34,608 bases of DNA from Acidimicrobiia bacterium (lineage in GTDB: Bacteria; Actinomycetota; Acidimicrobiia; IMCC26256; PALSA-555): positions 1-34,608 of the forward strand of contig JBBECS010000043.1 of NCBI GenBank assembly GCA_040881685.1. Reading direction: 5' to 3'. The position numbers and the translations under genes were made by a program. The notes beneath the pieces were generated by a model. That model made no database searches, was not told the DNA's origin, and worked only from the letters and a program-made list of their open reading frames with translations. This document shows positions 1 to 7,675 of the stretch, one piece after another (within the stretch, counting starts at the first letter, position 1; each line of letters opens with the position of its first letter).

Positions 1-18
1 ACCTGATGTCTACGATGA

Positions 19-47
19 CGCGCGACATCCGTCTCCGATGTCTCGCG
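19..47 (-). terminator. Candidate terminator hairpin downstream of tRNA-Ser
   Basis: An inverted repeat pairs 24-29 with 37-42 (six base pairs) and 19-22 with 44-47 (four more) across one mismatch, with a seven-base loop. It lies 13 bases past the 3' end of the minus-strand tRNA gene. No T-run follows, so termination is inferred from position and structure only. Confidence 0.35.
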
Positions 48-59
48 ACACCACATTCG

Positions 60-144
60 CGGAGGGAGTGGGATTTGAACCCACGGTGCCCGGAGGCACA
101 ATGGTTTTCGAGACCATCCGATTCGGCCGCTCTCGCATCCCTCC
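60..144 (-). tRNA. tRNA-Ser (anticodon CGA)
   Basis: The reverse complement folds as a class II tRNA of 85 nt. The acceptor stem GGAGGGA pairs with TCCCTCC, the discriminator base is G (position 60) as in serine tRNAs, and the T arm is GTGGG-TTCAAAT-CCCAC. The anticodon stem ATGGT/ACCAT encloses the loop CTCGAAA, giving anticodon CGA (positions 108-110), which reads UCG. The long variable arm with a GTGCC/GGGCAC stem is typical of tRNA-Ser. The 3' CCA is not encoded. The gene follows metF on the same strand by 24 bases. Confidence 0.95.
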
Positions 145-168
145 AGGGACCGATTGTACGAGGCGGTG

Positions 169-1023
169 TTAGAGACCCAGATTCGTATGGATCTCTCTGG
201 TCGCGGTGGAGCGATTGAGTGTGTAGAAGTGGAGCCCGGGGGCGCCACCGTCGATCAGCTCGCGGCAGAGCTTGGTCGCTTCCTCGATCCCGACGCGTCG
301 TACAGCATCGGGATCGTCCTCGACCGCGCGCATTTTCTTCATGAACCACGCAGGGAACTCGGAACCCTGCATCTCCGCCATGCGCTTGGTACCGGCCAAG
401 CTGAGCGCGGGCATGATCCCGGGAATCACTGGCTTGTCGACGCCCGCGGCGCTCAGTGACGCAACGAGATCGAAGTAGTGGCTCGCCTCGAAGAAGAACT
501 GCGTGATGGCGAAGTCCGCCTCGGAGAGCTTCTCGGCGGTGTGGCGCCGGTCGCTCTCGGCGCTGGACGAACGCGGATGGGGCTCGGGGTGCGCAGCGAC
601 GCCGATGCTGAAATCCCCGGTCTCACGGAGCAGCCGCACGAGCTCGACCGCGTGGTGTAGCTCGCCTGGTGGCAGATCGAGGTCGGCCGGCGGATCCCCT
701 CCGAGCGCCAACACGTTCTCGATGCCTGCGTCGCGATAGCGCGTGACGATGTCGATGAGCTCGGCGCGCGTATGTGCGGCGCAGGTGAGATGAGCCATCG
801 CAGTCATCGAGGTCTTGCGATTGATGTCGACCACGACCTCGTGCGTCAACTCTCGCGTCGTACCGCCCGCGCCGTACGTCACCGACACGTACGACGGGTG
901 GAGGGGCTCGAGCTCGGCGATCGTTTGCTCGAGCAATCCCTTGGCCTCGTCGGTGCGTGGAGGGAAGAACTCGAAGGAAACCGTTCGCTCACCACGAGTC
1001 AGGATCTGGCTGATCTTCGTCAT
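169..1023 (-). CDS. metF: Methylenetetrahydrofolate reductase
   Basis: 284 aa, the usual size of bacterial MetF. The enzyme reduces 5,10-methylene-THF to 5-methyl-THF for methionine synthesis in the cytoplasm, using FAD in a TIM barrel. Family motifs seen are VSFEFFPPRTDEA near the N-terminus, VTYGAGGTTRE, NVLALGGDPP, and ITQFFFEASHYFDLV in the C-terminal half. The frame stays open upstream of 1023, but those residues are low-complexity and unlike MetF; ATG 1023 gives the canonical start MTKISQIL. A TACGCT element (1038-1033) sits 9 nt before this ATG with no Shine-Dalgarno sequence, so the mRNA is probably leaderless. It is divergent from the DUF2505 gene, with 64 bases between starts. Confidence 0.93.
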   Translation of the reverse strand: MTKISQILTRGERTVSFEFFPPRTDEAKGLLEQTIAELEPLHPSYVSVTYGAGGTTRELTHEVVVDINRKTSMTAMAHLTCAAHTRAELIDIVTRYRDAGIENVLALGGDPPADLDLPPGELHHAVELVRLLRETGDFSIGVAAHPEPHPRSSSAESDRRHTAEKLSEADFAITQFFFEASHYFDLVASLSAAGVDKPVIPGIMPALSLAGTKRMAEMQGSEFPAWFMKKMRAVEDDPDAVRRVGIEEATKLCRELIDGGAPGLHFYTLNRSTATREIHTNLGL

Positions 1024-1032
1024 GCGCCCGTC

Positions 1033-1038
1033 AGCGTA
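1033..1038 (-). promoter_or_regulatory. Candidate -10 element of metF (leaderless)
   Basis: TACGCT read on the minus strand, 9 nt before the metF ATG. Same arrangement as other leaderless starts in the window; no -35 recognised. Confidence 0.4.
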
Positions 1039-1073
1039 CGCGACACGCGTGATCGTCTCCCTCTCGAATCTCG

Positions 1074-1079
1074 TAGCCT
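1074..1079 (+). promoter_or_regulatory. Candidate -10 element of the DUF2505 gene (leaderless)
   Basis: TAGCCT ends 8 nt before GTG 1088. It lies in the 64-base divergent region shared with metF. Confidence 0.5.
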
Positions 1080-1087
1080 CACCCGCC

Positions 1088-1585
1088 GTGGAGTTCACGA
1101 TCGAGCAGCAGCTGCGCGGCGAGCCCGCCGCGGTCGAGGGAATCCTGCTCGACCCGGAGTTCATCGTTGCGCGCGCCGCGCTGCCCAAGCTCGGTGACGC
1201 CGAGCTGCTCGAGTCGACCCACAACGGTGACGAAGCGCGCCAGCGCATCCGTCTGCGGTTCACCGCGCCCCTCGCGCCGGCGGTCACCGCGGTGATCGAT
1301 CCCAACCGCCTCACATGGATCGACGACGCGACGTACGACTTGTCTGCGCATACGGCTGAGCATCGAGTCGTGCCCGATCACTACGCCGACCGATTGTCCT
1401 GCAGCTACCGGACGGTCATCGAGGCCACGCCCGACGGATCACGTCGTTCGATGGCGGGAACGATCAAGGTCCGCATGCCGCTCGTAGGAGGGAAGGTCGA
1501 ACGGGCGATCGTGTCCGGTCTCACCGAGCACGCAGTCGCCGAAGCCGACCTCGTCAACGAGTGGCTGGCGCGACGGCAGGACTAG
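1088..1585 (+). CDS. DUF2505 domain protein
   Basis: 165 aa from GTG 1088 (start EFTIEQQL). It matches the actinobacterial DUF2505 family, which is START-like and of unknown ligand: an opening FTIEQ-type strand, a central [11 protein letters not shown] stretch, and a C-terminal [13 protein letters not shown] helix followed by EADLVNEWL. No signal peptide or membrane segment is visible. The open frame extends upstream to 815, but that part is the antisense of metF. TAGCCT eight bases before the GTG supports this start and a leaderless mRNA. The 3' end overlaps the convergent copA by 32 bases. A lipid- or small-ligand-binding role is only inferred from the fold family. Confidence 0.82.
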   Translation: MEFTIEQQLRGEPAAVEGILLDPEFIVARAALPKLGDAELLESTHNGDEARQRIRLRFTAPLAPAVTAVIDPNRLTWIDDATYDLSAHTAEHRVVPDHYADRLSCSYRTVIEATPDGSRRSMAGTIKVRMPLVGGKVERAIVSGLTEHAVAEADLVNEWLARRQD

Positions 1586-3830
1586 CGGGCTCGGACGTCT
1601 GCTCGCGCCATCCCCGGAAACGTCGGAGCCGTAGCGAGTTCGTCACCACGAACACGGACGAGAAGCCCATCGCACCCGCGGCGATCACCGGGTTGAGCAG
1701 CCCGACGGCGGCGAGTGGGATGGCTGCAACGTTGTAGGCGAACGCCCAGAACAGGTTTCCCTTGATCGTCGCGAGCGTGCGCCGCGACAACGCGATCGCA
1801 TCGACCGCGGCCCGGAGGTCGCCGGAGACAAGCGTGAGGTCACTTGCCTCGATCGCTACGTCGGTGCCCGTGCCGATCGCGATGCCGAGGTCAGCCTGGG
1901 CCAACGCGGGAGCGTCGTTGACACCGTCGCCGATCACGGCAACGCGCTGCCCGTCACGCTGGAGCTCACGGACCACGTCGACCTTCTCACCGGGGAGCAC
2001 GCCGGCGACCACGCGTTCGATCCCGACGTCGGCCGCGACCTGCTCCGCGGTCTCGCGTCGGTCGCCAGTCACCATCACCGTCGTCAGTCCGAGCGCATGC
2101 AACGCCGCGAGCGCTTGGCGGGATGACGGCTTCACCGTGTCTGCGATCACGAACACGCCGCAGGCCTGCGCCACGCCGGCTTCGTCTGGCCATCCCGCGT
2201 ACACCAGGGTGTGACCACCCGTGTCGGCAGCCGTCGCAGCCGCGGTCAGCTCTGGCGAGACGCCGCCCACGAACTCGGCCCTGCCGACGCGCACTTCCAC
2301 ACCGTCAACAAGCCCTCGCGCCCCTTCCCCAGGGCGGTTCTCGAACTCGTCCGGTGGGACCAACGCAATCCCTCGATCACGCGCGCTCTGAGCGATGGTC
2401 AAGGCGATCGGGTGCTCGGACGCGTCTTCGACCGACCCGGCCCGCCGAAGCAGCGTCTCGAGCGTGACACCACTGGCAGGTACGACGTCCACCACGCGCA
2501 TTCGACCTTCGGTGATCGTCCCGGTCTTGTCGAGCACGACCGCACCGATCGACTGCGTCGCCTCGAGCACCTCCGCGCCCTTGATCACGATGCCGAGCTG
2601 CGCGGCGCGTCCGGTCCCCACCATGATCGCTGTCGGCGTCGCAAGACCGAGCGCACACGGGCAGGCGATGATCAGGACCGCGACCGCCGCTGTGAACGAC
2701 CGGTTGGCGTCGCCGGTTGCTGCGATCCAGGCGACGAGCGTCAGCGCGGCGATCACGAGCACGACCGGCACGAAGACGGCGGAGATGCGGTCGGCGAGAC
2801 GCTGCACCGGCGCCTTCGAACCCTGCGCCGCTTCCACGAGGCGAGCGATCTGCGCGAGCGCGGTGTCGCTCCCTACCTTGGTCGCTTCGACCACCAACCG
2901 GCCTGACGTGTTGATCGTCGCGCCGAACACCTCGCCGCCAACGGCCACGTCGACGGGGAGTGGCTCACCGGTCAGCATCGACACATCGATCGCTGAGGCG
3001 CCGTCGACGACGCGCCCGTCGGTGGCGATCTTCTCGCCGGGCCGCACCACGAAGCGGTCACCGACGCGCAGGCTCGCGACGGGGACTTCATCGCCGTTCT
3101 CGAGCCGAGCCGTCTTGGCCCCCATCTCGAGCAATGTGCGCAACGCTTGACTCGAGCGCCGACGCGCCCGGGCCTCGAAGAACCGGCCGAGCAGCAGCAG
3201 CGAGACGATCACCGACGCCGTCTCGAAGTAGACGTTGGCGTCGTCGGTGGAACCGGAGAACATCGCGCCGAAGTCCATCCCCGCGTGCCCGGCATCGAGG
3301 AAGACGAGCGCCACGACCGACCATGCGTAGGCGGCGAGCGTTCCGAGCGTGACCAGCGTGTCCATCGTCGTCGCGCCGTGCCGGAGGTTCACGAAGGTGG
3401 CGCGATGGAAGGGCCAGCCCGCCCACAGGATCACCGGCGTGGAGATCACGAACACCACCCACGCCCAGCCGTCGAACTGGAGCGACGGCACCATCGACAA
3501 TGCGAGCGCGGGGATGGTCAGCACGATCGCGAGCGCGAGTCGCGGTCTCAGCTCTCGCAGCTCGGCTGCCTCCGACTCTTCGGCATCAGGCTCCGCGACC
3601 GAGTACCCGAGCGACGAGACGACGGCCCCGAGGTCGGTCTCGTCAACAACGTGCGGATCGAAGACCACCGTGGCGCGGCGGGAAGCGAAGTTCACCGAGG
3701 CGCTCGCCACACCGGGCCGCCCCGACAGTGCCTTCTCGATGCGGGCCGCGCACGCGGCGCACGTCATCCCCTCGATCGGGAGATCGCGCCGTTCGAGTTC
3801 GCTGGTGGCGTCGGCGCGGGTGCTGGTCAT
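1554..3830 (-). CDS. copA: Copper-translocating P1B-type ATPase
   Basis: 758 aa inner-membrane copper exporter. One N-terminal heavy-metal-associated domain carries GMTCAAC (residues 21-27). Then come membrane helices, the actuator-domain TGE (287-289), the transmembrane metal site CPC (390-392), the phosphorylation loop DKTGT (434-438), the P1B-specific SEHP (471-474), and the hinge GDGVND (634-639). The late helices carry YN (699-700) and MGFSS (721-725), in the positions of the copper-ATPase YN and MxxSS signatures. ATG 3830 is chosen because SD-like GGAAGGA lies 7 nt upstream; the frame is open further but would cross the operator. Divergent from csoR, so very probably CsoR-controlled. 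Confidence 0.95.
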   Translation of the reverse strand: MTSTRADATSELERRDLPIEGMTCAACAARIEKALSGRPGVASASVNFASRRATVVFDPHVVDETDLGAVVSSLGYSVAEPDAEESEAAELRELRPRLALAIVLTIPALALSMVPSLQFDGWAWVVFVISTPVILWAGWPFHRATFVNLRHGATTMDTLVTLGTLAAYAWSVVALVFLDAGHAGMDFGAMFSGSTDDANVYFETASVIVSLLLLGRFFEARARRRSSQALRTLLEMGAKTARLENGDEVPVASLRVGDRFVVRPGEKIATDGRVVDGASAIDVSMLTGEPLPVDVAVGGEVFGATINTSGRLVVEATKVGSDTALAQIARLVEAAQGSKAPVQRLADRISAVFVPVVLVIAALTLVAWIAATGDANRSFTAAVAVLIIACPCALGLATPTAIMVGTGRAAQLGIVIKGAEVLEATQSIGAVVLDKTGTITEGRMRVVDVVPASGVTLETLLRRAGSVEDASEHPIALTIAQSARDRGIALVPPDEFENRPGEGARGLVDGVEVRVGRAEFVGGVSPELTAAATAADTGGHTLVYAGWPDEAGVAQACGVFVIADTVKPSSRQALAALHALGLTTVMVTGDRRETAEQVAADVGIERVVAGVLPGEKVDVVRELQRDGQRVAVIGDGVNDAPALAQADLGIAIGTGTDVAIEASDLTLVSGDLRAAVDAIALSRRTLATIKGNLFWAFAYNVAAIPLAAVGLLNPVIAAGAMGFSSVFVVTNSLRLRRFRGWREQTSEPASPAVAPATR

Positions 3831-3862
3831 GGAGAGGTCCTTCCGCTCGACCTCGTGATCGT

Positions 3863-3879
3863 ATACCCTAGGGGGGTAT
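3863..3879. promoter_or_regulatory. CsoR operator with overlapping divergent promoters
   Basis: ATACCC-TAGGG-GGGTAT is a G/C-centred palindrome of the type bound by CsoR family repressors. A TACCCT hexamer (3864-3869) inside it lies 8 nt before the csoR ATG, and the right arm runs into that ATG (3878). On the other strand TACGAT (3863-3858) overlaps the left edge and could drive copA. One operator can therefore block both promoters. Confidence 0.8.
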
Positions 3880-4174
3880 GAGCACAACGCCGACCCGGGG
3901 CTACTCACTGGCCAAGGACGCCTACCGGACGCGCCTACGCCGGATCGAGGGCCAGGTGCGTGGGCTCCAGCGCATGATCGACGAGGACGAGTACTGCATC
4001 GACGTGCTCACGCAGATCGCCGCGGTCAGCAAGGCCCTGCAGAACGTGGGCCTCGGGCTGCTCGACGAGCACCTGCGGCACTGCGTGCGCGCCGCGGCCG
4101 AATCGAGCCGCGCGGAAGGTGACGCCAAGGTGCAAGAAGCCGTGCAGGCGGTGGACCGACTGCTGCGCGTCTGA
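3878..4174 (+). CDS. csoR: CsoR-type copper-sensing repressor
   Basis: 98 aa all-helical repressor (DUF156 family). The family signature [19 protein letters not shown] is present. The Cu(I) ligands are in place: Cys40 (in DEYC), His65 and Cys69 (in HLRHC), with the 25- and 4-residue spacings of Mycobacterium tuberculosis CsoR. Apo-protein binds the operator, and Cu(I) binding releases it. It is divergent from copA with 47 bases between starts. The ATG overlaps the operator's right arm and there is no Shine-Dalgarno sequence, so the transcript is probably leaderless and autorepressed. It ends six bases from the convergent DUF4328 gene. Confidence 0.95.
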   Translation: MSTTPTRGYSLAKDAYRTRLRRIEGQVRGLQRMIDEDEYCIDVLTQIAAVSKALQNVGLGLLDEHLRHCVRAAAESSRAEGDAKVQEAVQAVDRLLRV

Positions 4175-4180
4175 GGAGCG

Positions 4181-4933
4181 TCAGCTCCCGGGCGGTGGCG
4201 GCGGCGCTTGTTGCGCCCGCAGGCACTCCTGCTGGCGCTGGGTGATCTTGCGCACGACATGGACCGCCAGCACCACCGCCGCGAGCGTGCACAGGCTGCC
4301 GACGATCTCGAGCTCGACGCCGCTCTTCAGATCATCGAGGGATCCCTGGTTGATGGTGGCGCCGCCGGCGCCGATCATCACCCGCCCGAAGAGCAAGAGC
4401 CCCCACCAGAACCCGACCAGCACCGAGCGGTCACCGATCTTCCAGCGCGAGTCGCCGCGCGGGATCGAGGCGTCGGAGCCTCGCCACAGGTCTTGCATGA
4501 TGAGCACGGGGATCACGAGGTTGGCGAGCGGGATCAACCACCCGCCGATCGCCCACCCCGGGCCGAAACGCGGCTGCGAGCGGCCGAGTGCCGCGTTGTT
4601 CTTGGCCGCGCGCCACATCCACACGATGAACGTCACGCCGGTGATGAGTGCAAGCGCCAAGAACGCTGTGTTCAGGTCGTCGATCCGGTCATCGAGCTCT
4701 TGCAAGCGGCCAAGGTCGGGGATCGAACCGAATGACCCAAGGTCAGACACCTCGCTGCGCTGCTCGATCTGGGTCACCAGCGCGTACACGACTGCGATCG
4801 CGGTTGCGCCCAAAGCCGCGTAGACGGCGAAGCACGACCACTTGAGATCGCGCCATCGATCGACGTTCGGTGAGGTCGGTGGCGGGGGTGGCGGCGCTCC
4901 CGGTGGGACCGGCGGTGGCTCGTTCGTTGCCAA
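4181..4933 (-). CDS. DUF4328 membrane protein
   Basis: 250 aa from a TTG start, with GGAAGGACAGG just upstream as Shine-Dalgarno sequence. A proline-rich cytoplasmic N-terminus (residues 8-19) precedes about five hydrophobic segments near 33-52, 87-108, 126-149, 169-189 and 206-226. The stretch WRAAKNNAALG ... PGWAIGGWLIPLANLVIP is the DUF4328 core. The C-terminus is again proline-rich (PPPPPGS). Function unknown. It is convergent with csoR, six bases apart, and is probably transcribed from its own promoter (TAGGCT at 4965-4960). Confidence 0.85.
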   Translation of the reverse strand: MATNEPPPVPPGAPPPPPPTSPNVDRWRDLKWSCFAVYAALGATAIAVVYALVTQIEQRSEVSDLGSFGSIPDLGRLQELDDRIDDLNTAFLALALITGVTFIVWMWRAAKNNAALGRSQPRFGPGWAIGGWLIPLANLVIPVLIMQDLWRGSDASIPRGDSRWKIGDRSVLVGFWWGLLLFGRVMIGAGGATINQGSLDDLKSGVELEIVGSLCTLAAVVLAVHVVRKITQRQQECLRAQQAPPPPPGS

Positions 4934-4959
4934 ACCTGTCCTTCCGAGTGGAGACGCGG

Positions 4960-4965
4960 AGCCTA
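4960..4965 (-). promoter_or_regulatory. Candidate -10 element of the DUF4328 gene
   Basis: TAGGCT on the minus strand, 26 nt before the TTG start, leaving a short leader that carries GGAAGG. Unlike most promoters here, this one would make a leadered mRNA. Confidence 0.35.
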
Positions 4966-5000
4966 GGTGTCCGCCGAGTCCGAGGTGAGGGGCGCTCTCG

Positions 5001-5006
5001 TAGACT
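5001..5006 (+). promoter_or_regulatory. Candidate -10 element of the FrhB-nhaA-FAAL operon (leaderless)
   Basis: TAGACT ends 8 nt before GTG 5015, with no Shine-Dalgarno sequence between. It decides the start of the first operon gene in favour of GTG 5015 over the upstream in-frame ATG 4967. Confidence 0.55.
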
Positions 5007-5014
5007 CACGTTCC

Positions 5015-6148
5015 GTGCCACCCGAGAAGTTCCAGTGGAAACACCTCTATGAAGAGGTCGTGACGAGCGGCCTGTGCACCGGCTGCGCGGGATGCGTGAT
5101 CGTGTGCCCCCACGACGTGCTCGGCTACCGGGACGACGAGGGCATCTACAAGCCGTTCCAGACCGAGGAAGGCTTCGGTCCCGACGACTGCAGCCACGGG
5201 CAAAAGGGATGCACCAGCTGCACGCGGGCATGCCCACGCTTTCGCGACTGGGAGATTGAGATCGACGAGTTCATGTTCGGACGCGTCCGCACCGCCGAGG
5301 AGCCGTCGGGCGTGTGCAAAGACATCGTGCTCGCCCGCGCCACCGATCCCGTGCTGCAAGAGGTCGGCCAGGACGGCGGCCTGGTGTCGGCCATCCTCTT
5401 GTATGCGCTCGAACACGACATCATCGACGCGGCGCTCGTCAGCTACCTCGAGGGCGACGGCTCGACCTGGAAGGCGATTCCCGGCGTAGCTCGCACCAAG
5501 GAAGACGTCGTCGCCTCGGCCGGCAGCCGCTACACGTACTCCGCCAACACGATGGCCTATGCCGAGGCCGTCGAGAGCGGCGCGGAGCGCATCGCGCTGG
5601 TCGGCATGAGCTGCCAGAGCTCGGTCCCACCGGTGATGAAGCAGCGCAAGGCGGGCAAGGTCGCTCGCCGCTTGTCGCTCAACATCGGGTTGCTCTGCTC
5701 GAAGACGTTCGACGACGCCATCTTCGAGGAGCTGTTCGAGGCGAAGTACGGACTGAAGAAGTCCGAGATGAAGAAGATGAACATCAAGGGCGTCTTCCAG
5801 ATCTGGATGAAGAACGGCGACTACCACGAAGTTCCGCTCAAGGAGTGCCACGCGTGGACGCGTGAGGGCTGCAACATGTGCCCCGACTTCGCGGCGGAGC
5901 ACGCCGACATCTCCACGGGGGGCATCGGCGCGTTCAACGACTGGACGCTCACGATCGTGCGCACCGACGTCGGGCGCGAGCTGATGGACGGCTTGGTTCG
6001 CGACGGGTGGATCGAGACCCGGCCCGGCGACGACGACCCCGGGGCGATCGAGCTCATGCACAAGCTCTCGAAGAAATCCCGCAAGCGCTGGCCCGAGTTC
6101 GCCGTCGACGCTCCCCGGCGCATCCCGGCGCCTGCTCCGAAGGTTTGA
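5015..6148 (+). CDS. FrhB/FdhB-family iron-sulfur flavoprotein (coenzyme F420 hydrogenase/dehydrogenase beta-subunit-like)
   Basis: 377 aa from GTG 5015 (PPEKFQWKHLYEEVV). An N-terminal bis-[4Fe-4S] ferredoxin-like module is visible: Cys21, 24, 27 and 31 (CTGCAGCVIVCP), and Cys59, 66, 69 and 73. The FrhB N- and C-terminal domains follow (GQDGGLVSAILLYALE; GMSCQSSVPPV; NIGLLCSKTF; CNMCPDFAAEHADISTGG). Relatives pass electrons between iron-sulfur clusters, FAD and coenzyme F420 or other acceptors; the partner here is unknown. An in-frame ATG at 4967 exists, but its residues look non-coding. First gene of a tight operon with nhaA. Confidence 0.88.
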   Translation: MPPEKFQWKHLYEEVVTSGLCTGCAGCVIVCPHDVLGYRDDEGIYKPFQTEEGFGPDDCSHGQKGCTSCTRACPRFRDWEIEIDEFMFGRVRTAEEPSGVCKDIVLARATDPVLQEVGQDGGLVSAILLYALEHDIIDAALVSYLEGDGSTWKAIPGVARTKEDVVASAGSRYTYSANTMAYAEAVESGAERIALVGMSCQSSVPPVMKQRKAGKVARRLSLNIGLLCSKTFDDAIFEELFEAKYGLKKSEMKKMNIKGVFQIWMKNGDYHEVPLKECHAWTREGCNMCPDFAAEHADISTGGIGAFNDWTLTIVRTDVGRELMDGLVRDGWIETRPGDDDPGAIELMHKLSKKSRKRWPEFAVDAPRRIPAPAPKV

Positions 6149-6149
6149 C

Positions 6150-7367
6150 CTGACTCGTCGTTCGCACTTCCGCCTGCCCAAGGCGGGCCAGTTCCTGCAA
6201 CCGGTCGGCTCCGAGTTCGTCTCGATCGAGGCCTTTTCGGGTCTTGTGCTCTTCGCGGCGGCTGCGGTCGCCCTCGTGTGGGCAAACGCCGACGGCGGGT
6301 CGTACACCGACGTCTGGACGAGCTCGCTCACTCTCGGGATCGGTGACGTCGCGATCTCGCTCGATCTCCGACATTGGGTGAACGACCTCCTGATGGCGGT
6401 GTTCTTCCTCGTGGTCGGCCTCGAGATCAAGCGTGAAGTCGTCGACGGGGAGCTACGCGACCTGCGCACTGCCGCGCTGCCGGCACTCGCCGCGGTCGGA
6501 GGGTTGGTCGCGCCTGCGTTGATCTTCGTGGCGATTGCCGGAGGCGGATCGGGCTCGCGCGGTTGGGCCATTCCAATGGCTACGGACATCGCATTCGCGG
6601 TTGGTGCGCTCGCGCTTCTCGGTTCGCGCGTCGTGCCGGGACTCAAGCTGTTCTTGCTCACACTTGCGATCGTCGATGACATCGGGGCGATCCTCGTGAT
6701 CGCGATCTTCTATTCCAAGGGGATCGCGTTCGAATGGCTCGCCGCGTCGGTCGCCGTCGTGTTGGGCATCGTCGGGATGAAGCGCTTGTCGCGCCTCCCG
6801 ATGTGGCTGTACGCGCTTCCGGCGGTAGCGCTCTGGATCTGCTTGCACGAGTCGGGTGTCCACGCCGCAATCTCCGGCGTCGTGCTCGGCCTGCTCGCTG
6901 TTGGCGCTCCTGGACCCGCGCGCGGACCGCTCGAGAAGTTCGAAGATGCCGTGCACCCGTGGTCGAGCTTCGTGATCGTCCCGCTGTTCGGCTTGGCGAA
7001 CGCCGGCGTCGCACTCGGCGGCGCGGCGATCGACCGCGCAACCGACGGGTCGCTCGCTCCCGGCATCGTGGCGGGCCTGGTCGTGGGCAAGACCCTGGGC
7101 ATTGCTGGCGCGGTGGTGCTGGGCATCCGTCTCGGTCTCGGGCGTCTTCCGCGTGGCGTCACGATGCTCGGCATCATCGGCGTTGCGATGGTCGCGGGGA
7201 TCGGATTCACCGTGAGCCTGTTCGTCGCTGATCTTTCGTTTGTCGGTGCTCGGCTCGAGGAGGCAAAGGTCGGCATCCTCGCGGCTTCCCTGATCGCGGG
7301 CGCCTTGGGCGCGGCGTTCTTGGCGATCGTGGGGCGATCGAACCCGAAGACCGAGGCGCCGTCGTGA
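6150..7367 (+). CDS. nhaA: Na+/H+ antiporter NhaA, probable CTG start
   Basis: Inner-membrane antiporter exchanging H+ for Na+. Conserved segments are seen: FFLVVGLEIKREVVDGEL, PMATDIAFAVGALALLG, and TLAIVDDIGAI with the Asp-Asp pair of the ion site (residues 176-177 from the CTG). The first ordinary start codon in frame is GTG 6246, but it would cut into helix 1. Family-like residues (FVSIEAFSGLVLFAAA) begin before it. I find no ATG, GTG or TTG in frame between 6060 and 6246. CTG 6150 has GAAGG 6 nt upstream and lies one base after the previous gene's TGA. From CTG the protein is 405 aa; from GTG, 373 aa. Confidence 0.88.
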   Translation: MTRRSHFRLPKAGQFLQPVGSEFVSIEAFSGLVLFAAAAVALVWANADGGSYTDVWTSSLTLGIGDVAISLDLRHWVNDLLMAVFFLVVGLEIKREVVDGELRDLRTAALPALAAVGGLVAPALIFVAIAGGGSGSRGWAIPMATDIAFAVGALALLGSRVVPGLKLFLLTLAIVDDIGAILVIAIFYSKGIAFEWLAASVAVVLGIVGMKRLSRLPMWLYALPAVALWICLHESGVHAAISGVVLGLLAVGAPGPARGPLEKFEDAVHPWSSFVIVPLFGLANAGVALGGAAIDRATDGSLAPGIVAGLVVGKTLGIAGAVVLGIRLGLGRLPRGVTMLGIIGVAMVAGIGFTVSLFVADLSFVGARLEEAKVGILAASLIAGALGAAFLAIVGRSNPKTEAPS

Positions 7368-7672
7368 GGATCGTGGCGCTCGTGAGCGAGCTCATGGACC
7401 GGTCGCGCATCTCCGGGGCGATTCCCGGCGTCGCGTTCGTGGCTGCGGTCGACGGAGTGGTCGACGCCGACGTGGTGATCATCGATCTCGCGCGGTTCGC
7501 CGACGCGGTGGCCGCGGTGCGTACCGCAGCGCCCGCTGCTCGCGTCGTCGCGTACGGAGCGCACGTGGACGGGGCACTGCTAGAGCGGGCACGCCAAGAC
7601 GGCGCCGACCTGGTGCTGCCCCGTTCTCAGTTCTTCCGGGACCCCGCCGCTCATGTGGCGCCGGCTCCCTAG
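7364..7672 (+). CDS. Small receiver-like protein of unknown function
   Basis: 102 aa, GTG start overlapping the nhaA stop by four bases (GTGA), so probably translationally coupled. It has an alternating alpha/beta pattern like a degenerate response-regulator receiver: a first strand RIVALVSEL, a strand ending in Asp (VVIIDLARF), a strand RVVAYGAHVD, then ARQDGADLVLPRSQFF. No output domain is present. The acidic pocket expected of a phosphorylatable receiver is not clear, so phosphorylation is doubtful. It sits between nhaA and the acyl-AMP ligase in the same operon. Confidence 0.72.
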   Translation: MRIVALVSELMDRSRISGAIPGVAFVAAVDGVVDADVVIIDLARFADAVAAVRTAAPAARVVAYGAHVDGALLERARQDGADLVLPRSQFFRDPAAHVAPAP

Positions 7673-7675
7673 GGC

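Noticed and set aside
815-1087. Upstream extension of the DUF2505 frame
   Set aside because: It is antisense to metF; the DUF2505 domain starts right at GTG 1088.
4967-5014. ATG 4967 as start of the FrhB-like gene
   Set aside because: The added residues look non-coding, and the stretch holds the TAGACT element placed for a leaderless GTG start at 5015.
5006-6682. Long minus-strand open frame opposite the FrhB-like gene and nhaA
   Set aside because: It is an antisense shadow of two genes with clear iron-sulfur and antiporter motifs; no family resemblance.
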